Assembly (NCBI GenBank): GCA_017508425.1
Contig: JAFVYZ010000019.1
Location: 1 to 50,773, forward strand
DNA: 50,773 nucleotides
Direction of reading: 5' to 3'
Origin: Clostridia bacterium
GTDB taxonomy: Bacteria; Bacillota; Clostridia; Oscillospirales; CAG-272
Shown here piece after piece: positions 36,001 through 43,116 of the stretch. The position numbers and the translations under genes are program-made. The notes below the pieces were generated by a model, which was given only the letters and a program-made list of their open reading frames with translations, made no database searches and was not told where the DNA came from. The stretch's first letter is position 1. The number at the start of each line of letters is the position of its first letter.

Positions 36001-38237
36001 AAAACACGTACGGAAGCAATTTAACACTCCGCGTATTCGGCGGCTCGCATGACCCCGAGATCGGCATGACACTTGAGGGATTCCCCGCCGGTCTTGCCGT
36101 GGATCTTGACGCCCTTTACGCGCTGATGGCCCGTCGTGCCCCCGGTCATTCACCGCTTGCCACGGCACGCCGCGAGGATGACCGACCCCTATTTCTCGAA
36201 GGGCTTGACGAGCGGGGTGTGACGACCGGAAGGACTCTTCGTGCCATCATCAAAAACGAAAACACGCGCTCCTCGGATTACGGCTTTATCTACGATACCC
36301 CACGTCCCGGCCACGCCGACTTTGCGGCACTTGAAAAGTACGGAGGGGACGTTGATCTTCGCGGCGGAGGGCACTTTTCGGGACGGCTTACCGCACCGCT
36401 TTGCATTGCGGGAGGCCTATGCCTGCAATATTTGAAGGAAAAAGGGATCCGCATCGGTGCGCATATCGCCTCGGTCGGTGAAGTATGTGACACCCCGTTT
36501 GATCCCGTTTGCCCTGATGTGACACTGTTTGACACGCTCGCTGCGCGTACCCTTGCCGTGATCGACGAAAGCAAGAGGCAAGAAATGGAAAGCGTTATTT
36601 TAGCCGCCAAGGGCGAGGGCGATTCGGTCGGAGGCACGGTGGAATGTATGATAACCGGACTGAGGGCAGGTCTTGGCGAGCACATGTTTGACGGCGTAGA
36701 GGGACGGCTTTCCTCCGCGCTCTTCTCGATCCCTGCCGTGAAGGCCGTGGAATTCGGTGCCGGATTTGCGCTCGGCAAAATGCGTGGGAGCGAGAGCAAC
36801 GACGCCTTTGTGACCGACGGCACCCGTGTCAAGACCGAGACAAACCGCTGCGGAGGCATTCTTGGCGGTATGACAAACGGTATGCCCGTAGTCTTTCGCA
36901 TCGCCGTAAAGCCGACGCCCTCGATCGCCAAGGAGCAGCGCACCGTATCGCTGCAGCGTATGGAAAACACCACGTTAGCGATCAAGGGACGCCATGACCC
37001 CTGCATCCTCCCCCGTGTCGTGCCCGTCACCGAGGCGGTTGCGGCACTTGCCGTGATGGATCTGATGCTTGACGAATCCCCGAAAGCCGACACAAAGCCG
37101 CTTGACCTTGGTCGCTTGCGCGAAAAAATTGACCGCATTGACAAGGAAATGGTCGCACTTTTCGCGGCACGTATGCAGGTTTCCTCGGACGTTGCCGAAT
37201 ACAAGCGCTCGGTCGGCATGGCGGTGACGGACCCTGCGCGCGAGGCGGCGTTGCTTGACCGCATCGAGGAAAGCTCCCCCGTTGAATTCAAAAAATACGC
37301 GCGCACGCTCTACACCGATATCCTTTCCCTGTCCCGTGCTCATCAGCACGCCAAGCTGGGAGCCGATTCCCCCTTGACAAGATCGATCGCAAAAGCGATC
37401 GAGACCACCCCCAAATCCTTCCCCAAGACCGCCACAGTGGCCTGCCAAGGCACGGCAGGGGCCTACTCCTGCGCGGCGGCCAAAAAGCTCTTTGATACCC
37501 CCGACATCCGTCATTATCCTCATTTTTCCGACGTATTTGAGGCCATTGAGCAGGGGGAATGCCGCTACGGTGTGTTGCCGATCGAAAACAGCACTGCCGG
37601 ATCGGTAACCGAGATCTATGATCTGCTCTCACGCCACCGTTTCTTTGTGGTGCGTGCACTAAAGCTGAGCGTGGATCATCATTTACTTGCCAAACGGGGT
37701 GCGAAAATTGAGGATATAACCGAGATCGTGTCGCACAAGCAAGCCCTCATGCAATGCGATGAATTTCTCAAGGCGCATCCGGGCATTAAGCTCACACCCA
37801 TGGAAAACACCGCGCTTGCCGCCAAATATGCGGCCGAATGCGATGGGCACGTTGCCGCCATTGCAGGCGGTGAATGCGCCTCGCTTTACGGCCTTGATAC
37901 GCTTTCCTGCGGCATTTGCAACAGCAAGAGCAACCGCACGCGCTTTATTTGCATTTCAAAATCGCTTGAGATCTACGAGGGCGCCGACAAAACCGGCTTG
38001 ATCCTGACCCTGCCGCACAAGGCCGGCTCGCTTTCACGACTCTTAAAGCGCTTTGACGCCTTCGGGATCAACCTCACCAAGCTGGAATCAAGGCCCGTGC
38101 CCGAACGCGATTTTGAATTCCGCTTCTATTTTGATCTGATCGCACCCGCAAACACCGAGGCACTTTACGGCCTGCTTGCCGAGCTGGACGGCGAGCAAGA
38201 GGCCTTCCGATACCTCGGCACCTACCATGAACTGTGA
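35997..38237 (+). CDS. aroC-pheA: Chorismate synthase-chorismate mutase-prephenate dehydratase fusion
   Basis: 746 aa in one uninterrupted frame. Residues ~1-360 are chorismate synthase: FGGSHDPEIGMTLEGFP, RPGHADFAALEKYGG, RGGGHFSGRLTAP, KGEGDSVGG and KGRHDPCILPRVVPVTEA. Residues ~370-455 are an AroQ-type chorismate mutase (LREKIDRIDKEMVALFAARM, then EYKR and TDPAREAALLDRI). Residues ~478-655 are prephenate dehydratase (CQGTAGAYS, LPIENSTAGSVTEIYDLL, catalytic TRF in SNRTRFI), followed by an ACT domain (TLPHKAGSLSRLLKRF, ESRPVP) that normally senses phenylalanine. One protein thus makes chorismate and carries it to phenylpyruvate. The ordinary pheA is two-domain; adding aroC in front is unusual. 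Confidence 0.95.
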   Translation: MKNTYGSNLTLRVFGGSHDPEIGMTLEGFPAGLAVDLDALYALMARRAPGHSPLATARREDDRPLFLEGLDERGVTTGRTLRAIIKNENTRSSDYGFIYDTPRPGHADFAALEKYGGDVDLRGGGHFSGRLTAPLCIAGGLCLQYLKEKGIRIGAHIASVGEVCDTPFDPVCPDVTLFDTLAARTLAVIDESKRQEMESVILAAKGEGDSVGGTVECMITGLRAGLGEHMFDGVEGRLSSALFSIPAVKAVEFGAGFALGKMRGSESNDAFVTDGTRVKTETNRCGGILGGMTNGMPVVFRIAVKPTPSIAKEQRTVSLQRMENTTLAIKGRHDPCILPRVVPVTEAVAALAVMDLMLDESPKADTKPLDLGRLREKIDRIDKEMVALFAARMQVSSDVAEYKRSVGMAVTDPAREAALLDRIEESSPVEFKKYARTLYTDILSLSRAHQHAKLGADSPLTRSIAKAIETTPKSFPKTATVACQGTAGAYSCAAAKKLFDTPDIRHYPHFSDVFEAIEQGECRYGVLPIENSTAGSVTEIYDLLSRHRFFVVRALKLSVDHHLLAKRGAKIEDITEIVSHKQALMQCDEFLKAHPGIKLTPMENTALAAKYAAECDGHVAAIAGGECASLYGLDTLSCGICNSKSNRTRFICISKSLEIYEGADKTGLILTLPHKAGSLSRLLKRFDAFGINLTKLESRPVPERDFEFRFYFDLIAPANTEALYGLLAELDGEQEAFRYLGTYHEL

Positions 38238-38246
38238 GGGCCTACG

Positions 38247-39479
38247 ATGAAACCAAACGATCTTCACATCAAGCTCATCGGAAAGCCCTTGGGACACAGC
38301 TATTCCAAAGAAATTCACGCGCATTTGGCGCCCTACCGCTATTCCCTGCAGGAGCTTGAGCGAGATGAGCTTGAATCCTTTTTCACCGAAAGGGATTTCG
38401 ACGGTCTTAACGTCACCATCCCCTACAAGGAGGCTGTTATTCCCTATCTTACCCGACTTTCTAACACCGCCGCGACCATCGGCGCGGTCAACACGGTCGT
38501 CAAGGAGCCCGACGGCACCCTTACGGGCTACAACACCGATTACCCGGGATTTTTGGATCTTTTTTTCTCCCTTGGCATCGCGATCAAGGACAAAAAAGCC
38601 TTGGTGCTCGGCTCCGGCGGCGCTTCCAAAACAGTGGTCGCGGTTTTAAAGGACCTGAAAGCCAACCCCGTAGTGATCTCGCGCCGGGGAGAAAACAACT
38701 ACCAAAACCTTGACCGACACACCGACGCCGCCCTGATCGTGAACACCACGCCCGTCGGGATGTACCCCAACAACGGAAACGCCCCGCTATCGCTCGAAGG
38801 CTTCCCGCGTCTTGAGGGCGTGCTTGACCTCATCTACAATCCTGCACGCACTGCCCTGCTGCTGGAGGCCGAGGCGCGCGGAATTCCTTGTAAAAACGGG
38901 CTTTTGATGCTGGTGGCACAGGCCCGAAGTGCGGCGGAGCATTTTACGAAGGTCTTGATCCCCCGTAAGCGCTCGGGCGAGATCGAAGGGCTGCTTAAAA
39001 AGCAAACCGAAAACATCATTCTCATCGGCATGCCGGGGGTGGGAAAGACCACGCTGGGCAAGGCTCTGGCCGAATGCCTGAACCGTCCGTTCGTCGATAC
39101 CGACGCCCTGATTGAAAAACAGGCGGGGATGACGATCCCCGACATCCTTCAAAGGGAGGGTGAGCGCGGCTTTCGCGCCCGCGAGAGCGAGGTACTGAAG
39201 ACTGTTGGCCGCGGCAAGGGACAGGTAATCGCCACGGGTGGCGGATGCGTGACAATTGAGGAAAATTACGCCCACCTTCACCAAAACGGCAGGATCGTAT
39301 TTCTAAATGCGCCGCTTTGCCGTCTCGCAACCGAGGGCAGGCCCTTGTCACAAGCGCGAACCCCCGAGGCTCTTTACCGCGAACGAGAGCCGCTTTACCG
39401 TCGTTTTTCCGACGTGAGTGTCGCGCTCACCGAGGATAAAGAAAAAAATATTTCCCTGATCAAGGAGGCTATTTTATGA
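38247..39479 (+). CDS. aroE-aroK: Shikimate dehydrogenase-shikimate kinase fusion
   Basis: 410 aa. Residues 1-~245 are AroE: KLIGKPLGHSYSKEIH, catalytic Lys in NVTIPYKEAVIP, NTDYPGF, the nucleotide loop VLGSGGASKTVVAVL, and NTTPVGMYP. Residues ~253-410 are shikimate kinase: P-loop IGMPGVGKTTLGKALA, VDTDALIEKQAGMTIPDI, GERGFRARE, GGGCV and lid-region EGRPL. It carries out two consecutive steps: 3-dehydroshikimate to shikimate (NADPH) to shikimate-3-phosphate (ATP). Nine nt separate it from the aroC fusion, and its TGA overlaps the aroQ ATG. Confidence 0.95.
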   Translation: MKPNDLHIKLIGKPLGHSYSKEIHAHLAPYRYSLQELERDELESFFTERDFDGLNVTIPYKEAVIPYLTRLSNTAATIGAVNTVVKEPDGTLTGYNTDYPGFLDLFFSLGIAIKDKKALVLGSGGASKTVVAVLKDLKANPVVISRRGENNYQNLDRHTDAALIVNTTPVGMYPNNGNAPLSLEGFPRLEGVLDLIYNPARTALLLEAEARGIPCKNGLLMLVAQARSAAEHFTKVLIPRKRSGEIEGLLKKQTENIILIGMPGVGKTTLGKALAECLNRPFVDTDALIEKQAGMTIPDILQREGERGFRARESEVLKTVGRGKGQVIATGGGCVTIEENYAHLHQNGRIVFLNAPLCRLATEGRPLSQARTPEALYREREPLYRRFSDVSVALTEDKEKNISLIKEAIL

Positions 39480-39907
39480 AACTTCTCGTCATTAACGGCC
39501 CGAGCATCAACATGCTCGGCATTCGCGAGCCCGATATTTACGGCAAAGAAAGCTACTTTGCACTTTGTGACTTCATCGAGTCGGCCGCAAAGGAGGCCGG
39601 TGTATCGGTCAAGCTCTTTCAATCCAATCACGAGGGTGCGATCATTGATACGATCCAGGCCGCTTACGGAAAGTTTGACGGCATCGTCATCAATCCCGCA
39701 TCCTACACGCACACCAGCCTCGCGATCGCCGATGCCCTGAGCGGCGTCGCGATCCCAACGGTAGAGGTACACATTTCGGACATTATGAAGCGCGAGCCCT
39801 TCCGTCACCATTCCTTTGTATCGGCAGTCGCAGTAAAGACCTACACAGGTCTTGGCTTCGAAGGATACCGCAAAGCGATCCGCTATTTGGCATTGAAGGA
39901 AGAGTGA
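39476..39907 (+). CDS. aroQ: 3-dehydroquinate dehydratase, type II
   Basis: 143 aa. It removes water from 3-dehydroquinate. The type II signature is visible: LVINGPSINMLGIREPDIYG with the catalytic Arg and Tyr, NPASYTHTS, and EVHISDIMKREPFRHHS with the catalytic His. Ser-Ile-Asn-Met replaces the usual Asn-Leu-Asn-Leu in the first motif, a mild change. Length is typical. It is the last gene of the aro operon; an ATGA overlap couples it to aroE-aroK, and a strong terminator follows. Confidence 0.96.
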   Translation: MKLLVINGPSINMLGIREPDIYGKESYFALCDFIESAAKEAGVSVKLFQSNHEGAIIDTIQAAYGKFDGIVINPASYTHTSLAIADALSGVAIPTVEVHISDIMKREPFRHHSFVSAVAVKTYTGLGFEGYRKAIRYLALKEE

Positions 39908-39915
39908 TCGTAATC

Positions 39916-39954
39916 AAAAAAGCACCGAGCGGCAAAACTGCTCGGTGCTTTTTT
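39916..39954 (+). terminator. Terminator of the aro operon
   Basis: AAAAAAGCACCGAGC / GCTCGGTGCTTTTTT with a 9-nt loop. The following ~140 bases to 40090 are AT-rich and hold nothing I can identify. Confidence 0.92.
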
Positions 39955-40092
39955 GACGGATTTTGTTCGACAACATTCTCCATTTCCAAATATTTATATA
40001 AATTTTCCAATTTTACAAAACTCATTTTCTAATTTTCTTTTTCGACTTTTTTATTTTTGACCCGACAACACCCATTTTTTCTCGAGAGGATA

Positions 40093-40132
40093 TTCAAAAG
40101 GGGCGCGATGTAAAGGCCGCGCCCCTTTTGAA
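40093..40132 (-). terminator. Terminator at the end of the recJ-yabQ gene run
   Basis: TTCAAAAGGGGCGCG / CGCGCCCCTTTTGAA, a perfect 15-bp stem with a 10-nt loop, right after the stop of the 70-aa gene. Confidence 0.75.
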
Positions 40133-40133
40133 T

Positions 40134-40346
40134 TTATGAACGAAAAATGGTCACGCTCAGGATCGTGTCGGTGCGTTCTACCTTAACAATGCGCTTACCG
40201 GTTCGATCGGTATAAATGATCTTGATCCATTCCTCGTCCACGTCAAGCACCTCGCAAACGATATCCGCGCTCCCTGTCAGGTACTCCTCCTCGTCATTTT
40301 TGATACTGCAGCAGCAATTTTTGAGTTCAAGCAGCATATTGGACAT
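40134..40346 (-). CDS. Uncharacterised 70-residue protein
   Basis: 70 aa from the ATG at 40346, preceded by AAGGGGGA at 8 nt. It contains a Cys triplet near the start (LKNCCCSIKNDEEEY) and a short beta-rich body, CEVLDVDEEWIKIIYTDRTG then KRIVKVERTDTILSVTIF, resembling small Sm-like or DUF6897-type proteins. The match is by impression only. The longer ORF upstream reads through the inverted repeat and is not credible. Its ribosome site lies in the right arm of that repeat, so expression is probably controlled at translation. Confidence 0.65.
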   Translation of the reverse strand: MSNMLLELKNCCCSIKNDEEEYLTGSADIVCEVLDVDEEWIKIIYTDRTGKRIVKVERTDTILSVTIFRS

Positions 40347-40349
40347 CAC

Positions 40350-40427
40350 AAAAATCCCCCTTGTGTAAATTTGGTACGGCGGCAAATACCGCCGACACTT
40401 CCATTTTTTACACAAAGGGGGATTTTT
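40350..40427 (-). promoter_or_regulatory. 78-bp inverted repeat enclosing a ribosome site
   Basis: Outer arms 40350-40369 and 40407-40427 (AAAAATCCCCCTT(T)GTGTAAA) match except for one extra base. Inside is a second hairpin, CGGCGG/CCGCCG (40377-40394). On the minus strand the second outer arm contains AAGGGGGA, the ribosome site of the 70-aa gene, and ends in TTTTT. It could act as an attenuator or a translation lock. Confidence 0.7.
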
Positions 40428-40644
40428 ATACGAAAAATTCAAAAAAACTTTCTGATTGAGCAGAAGGCGGGAGCGTCGATGCCGTTTTTTGTGTCAGGTC
40501 CTTCTTTTTCTCATCGTTGTGAATGGCCTCGGTAATTCGATTAAAGGCAATGATGACCGAGGCGATAAATATCACCACGATCAGGAGCCGTATCATCAGC
40601 GTCAGGGGCGAGATGCCGCCACCCTTTTTTCTTTTTTTCGACAT
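40426..40644 (-). CDS. Short single-helix membrane protein in divIC position
   Basis: 72 aa. A basic start (SKKRKKGGG) is followed by one transmembrane helix (LMIRLLIVVIFIASVIIAF) and a short polar tail, NRITEAIHNDEKKKDLTQKT. In the order yabM-yabN-yabO-yabP-yabQ-divIC of Bacillus this is where the septum protein DivIC lies. The layout (basic N-terminus, one helix, outside tail) fits, but the extracytoplasmic coiled coil and C-terminal domain of DivIC are missing. It is therefore either a much reduced DivIC or an unrelated small protein. AAAGGA precedes the ATG; it overlaps the yabQ end by 43 nt. Confidence 0.65.
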   Translation of the reverse strand: MSKKRKKGGGISPLTLMIRLLIVVIFIASVIIAFNRITEAIHNDEKKKDLTQKTASTLPPSAQSESFFEFFV

Positions 40645-41267
40645 AATTTTTTATTCCTTTTCGATGTTTTATCAAGGCCCTGCAAAGCAAGAGCGCGTTG
40701 GGCGGCGCAAAGTCGTTGCGTACGCTTTTGGCAAAGCGAAGCCAAAGTGGCACGCCACAGCGATAAAAATGGCAAAAGCAAAAACCGCTTCAAAAAGCGC
40801 CATAAGATGGTAGGCGGAAAAAGCAAAAGCACCTTGCCGTAAACACCCAGGGCACAAAGCGCATACGCAAATGCTGCCATAGGCCCTATAAAATGGCGCG
40901 AAAGCCCCACGCGAAACAGTGAGAGCCCGATCAAAAACAATAAAACGGCACTCGCGCGAAAAATTCCGTTTTGAAAACGAAATAAAATATAAAGCACGTA
41001 AAGTGCCACAAGCACGGAAAAGGCAATATCCGCACAAATTTGAACGGTGCCGGCCCAAGCACGGCGCGGTGCCGTCTTGCGAAAGCGAGGAGCTCGCCCA
41101 ATAAGGGGGAGCGGTCTTTCATAGCGCGCACGCAAGGCCGGGGGCGGCACATAGGCCCCGACAAGAATCCTTACGACCTTACCAACCTCTCCGAGAAGGC
41201 CAAAGGCCAAGCCGCCCAAAAACGCCCAAAGACAAAGCGAAAATTGAGCTACGGGATCGATCGTCAT
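40602..41267 (-). CDS. yabQ: Spore cortex protein YabQ-like membrane protein
   Basis: 221 aa. The N-terminal helix FSLCLWAFLGGLAFGLLGEV and two to three further helices (SVLVALYVLYILFRFQNGIF; ASAVLLFLIGLSLFRVGLSR) match the layout of YabQ, a membrane protein needed for spore cortex formation in Bacillus. The loop between the first two helices and the C-terminal tail are strongly basic. Identification rests as much on position, directly behind yabP with an ATGA overlap, as on sequence. Confidence 0.8.
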   Translation of the reverse strand: MTIDPVAQFSLCLWAFLGGLAFGLLGEVGKVVRILVGAYVPPPALRARYERPLPLIGRAPRFRKTAPRRAWAGTVQICADIAFSVLVALYVLYILFRFQNGIFRASAVLLFLIGLSLFRVGLSRHFIGPMAAFAYALCALGVYGKVLLLFPPTILWRFLKRFLLLPFLSLWRATLASLCQKRTQRLCAAQRALALQGLDKTSKRNKKLCRKKEKRVAASRP

Positions 41268-41554
41268 CGCCAACCGCCACCGAAAAGGCCCTTTTTACGC
41301 TGCCGAGTTTCGGTATAATAAAGCGCATGGACCTTGCCGTCAATCACAAGCAGCCCGTGTGTCATATCCAGTATGCCGACGCGAAGCTCCTCTCCCTCGA
41401 CCGTGAGCTCTCCCGATACCGTTGACAGCACCACACAGGTCTCGTCGAAGCTATTGACCTCGGTCACACCCGAAAGCTCCGCGTGAGAACGTGACCGAAG
41501 TGAGAGCGTGTGCGCTCCCTCCTGCTTTTTTTCAATTTCTTTAAGATCCGCCAT
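41264..41554 (-). CDS. yabP: Sporulation protein YabP
   Basis: 96 aa. It shows the compact beta-sandwich pattern of the YabP/YqfC family: HTLSLRSRSHAELSGVTEVN then SFDETCVVLSTVSGELTVEG, followed by LRVGILDMTHGLLVIDGKVH. YabP is produced in the mother cell and required for spore morphogenesis in Bacillus. GGAGG precedes the ATG by 7 nt. It lies 45 nt after rqcP and overlaps yabQ by 4 nt, so the two are translated together. Confidence 0.9.
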   Translation of the reverse strand: MADLKEIEKKQEGAHTLSLRSRSHAELSGVTEVNSFDETCVVLSTVSGELTVEGEELRVGILDMTHGLLVIDGKVHALYYTETRQRKKGLFGGGWR

Positions 41555-41599
41555 AACTTACCTCCGAAAATTCATCGGTAAATTATATGTGAGATCCGC

Positions 41600-41842
41600 T
41601 TATTCTATAACCTCGTACAGCGACGCCGCGTCGGCCTTGCCCGCAATTTCCTTAACGGTCAAGACACGGATTTTAAGCGTACGTGCACCAAACGCCACCT
41701 CGACCACGTCATTTTCCTTCACCTCATAGGAGGCCTTAACGGGACGGCCGTTGACCGTAACGCGTGCTGCATCGCAAGCATCGTTTGCCACGGTTCTGCG
41801 CTTGATAATACGGGAAACCTTTAAATATTTATCAATTCTCAT
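41600..41842 (-). CDS. rqcP: S4-domain RNA-binding protein RqcP (YabO/Hsp15-like)
   Basis: 80 aa, a single S4 domain: MRIDKYLKVSRIIKRRTVAN then DACDAARVTVNGRPVKASYE, followed by VKENDVVEVAFG. RqcP binds stalled 50S subunits and works with RqcH to add alanine tails to blocked nascent chains. Position between hup and yabP matches yabO in Bacillus. The ribosome site is weak (AAAGG 2 nt before ATG), and the HU terminator lies only 12 nt upstream, so expression may depend on readthrough. Confidence 0.92.
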   Translation of the reverse strand: MRIDKYLKVSRIIKRRTVANDACDAARVTVNGRPVKASYEVKENDVVEVAFGARTLKIRVLTVKEIAGKADAASLYEVIE

Positions 41843-41854
41843 ATCCTTTTTTCA

Positions 41855-41886
41855 AAAAACACGCGGCGAGGAAGCCCCCGCCGCGT
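41855..41886 (-). terminator. Terminator between hup and rqcP
   Basis: ACGCGGCG / CGCCGCGT with a 10-nt loop, followed on the minus strand by GTTTTTTG. Downstream rqcP-yabP-yabQ lack an obvious promoter. Confidence 0.78.
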
Positions 41887-41901
41887 ATTTTATCGCCTAA
41901 A

Positions 41902-42174
41902 TTACTGTACAGCGTCTTTGAGAGCCTTGCCGGCAGCGAAGGTGGGAACCTTTGCAGCAGCAACCTCGATGGTAGCACCGGTCTTGGGATTGCGAGCGGT
42001 TCTTGCAGCACGGGCCTTAACGGCAAAGGTGCCAAAGCCGACAAGCTGAACCTTATCGCCAGCCTTAAGTGCTTCCTTGATGGCGTCAACGACGGCGTTG
42101 AGAGCCTCCTCGGCATCCTTCTTGGAAAGTTCGCTCTTTGCTGCGATAGCTTCGATCAATTGTGCTTTGTTCAT
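41902..42174 (-). CDS. hup: DNA-binding protein HU
   Basis: 90 aa, full length. It starts [20 protein letters not shown] and carries the HU signature [20 protein letters not shown] with the DNA-bending arm Arg-Asn-Pro. HU is an abundant nucleoid protein that binds and bends DNA without sequence specificity. AAAGGAAG precedes the ATG. It has its own promoter and terminator inside the longer recJ-yabQ gene run, consistent with high expression. Confidence 0.97.
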   Translation of the reverse strand: MNKAQLIEAIAAKSELSKKDAEEALNAVVDAIKEALKAGDKVQLVGFGTFAVKARAARTARNPKTGATIEVAAAKVPTFAAGKALKDAVQ

Positions 42175-42242
42175 AGGTCAATACTTCCTTTCTTTTATGT
42201 TGGGAACGAACCGAGCAACGAGCCTTGCTCATTACTAATAAT

Positions 42243-42271
42243 ATATTACCATAAAATTCACAAAATTGCAA
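42243..42271 (-). promoter_or_regulatory. Promoter of hup
   Basis: TTGCAA (42271-42266), 17-bp spacer, TAATAT (42248-42243). The leader contains a short hairpin, GAGCAA/TTGCTC. Confidence 0.75.
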
Positions 42272-42300
42272 GAGTGATTTTCAAAAAATTAGCCAATTTC

Positions 42301-43116
42301 TCACAAATTATTGATTTTTTTTGCTCTTTTCCACAAATTTTCCTTATCCTCGTCGCTCATCACCGTCAAATCAAGCCCGAGATCGGCGGCAGTTCGCTCC
42401 AAGGCGGCAAAACGTGAAATGAATTTATCCGTGGCACCCGTAAGGGCCTCCTCGGGTGCAACCCCTGCAAATCGAGCCAAGCTGGTCACGGACAAAAGCA
42501 GATCACCGATCTCTTCCTTAATATGATCGCCCTCACCCTCACGAAGGGCCGACTCCACCTCAAGGAGCTCCTCCTTCACCTTTTCAAGGACCGAGGCTGT
42601 GTTCGGGAAATCAAAGACCGACGCCTTTTTGCCGACCTTGGCCGCACGCATCAAAGCCGGCAGCTGGCGCGGAATAGCATTCAGCTTGTCGGTGATGGTA
42701 TTGCGACTCTTCTCCTCGCTTTTGATCGCCTCCCAATTCGAAAGGACCTCCGCCACGCTCTCGGCTTTTCCCTGACCGAAAACGTGAGGATGACGATGGA
42801 TCATTTTTCGGCAAATGCCGTCGGCGATCTCACGAAGTGTCGCACGCCCCTGCTCCTCCTCGAGCCTTGCGTGAAACACGATTTGGAGAAGCGCATCGCC
42901 CAGCTCCTCCTTCAAAAGGTCGGCGTCGCCGTTATCAATGGCCTCGATGACCTCGTAGGTTTCTTCGATCAAATCCGCGCGCAGGGACTCGTGCGTTTGT
43001 TCACGGTCCCAAGGGCATCCCCCGGGCGAGCGAAGCAGCTCTACTATCGTAACCAGGTCCTCAACATCGTATTCATTTTTTTCTAAAATCAGCCGAAGCT
43101 GTTCTTCTCTTGTCAC
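42301..43116 (-). CDS. mazG: Nucleoside triphosphate pyrophosphohydrolase MazG
   Basis: 271 aa. Two MazG units: the first has SPGGCPWDREQTHESLRADL and the metal-binding EETYEVIEAI...EELGDALLQIVFHA; the second has LEKVKEELLEVESAL...IKEEIGDLLLSVTSLA. The enzyme hydrolyses non-canonical or surplus NTPs to NMP and pyrophosphate. It corresponds to the MazG part of Bacillus YabN; the N-terminal methylase-like domain of YabN is absent. It overlaps the end of the SpoVB-like gene by 44 nt. Confidence 0.95.
   Translation of the reverse strand: MTREEQLRLILEKNEYDVEDLVTIVELLRSPGGCPWDREQTHESLRADLIEETYEVIEAIDNGDADLLKEELGDALLQIVFHARLEEEQGRATLREIADGICRKMIHRHPHVFGQGKAESVAEVLSNWEAIKSEEKSRNTITDKLNAIPRQLPALMRAAKVGKKASVFDFPNTASVLEKVKEELLEVESALREGEGDHIKEEIGDLLLSVTSLARFAGVAPEEALTGATDKFISRFAALERTAADLGLDLTVMSDEDKENLWKRAKKINNL

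Noticed and set aside
39955-40092. Small RNA or gene in the AT-rich gap after aroQ
   Set aside because: No credible reading frame with a ribosome site, no clear promoter-terminator pair within it; treated as an empty spacer between two terminators.
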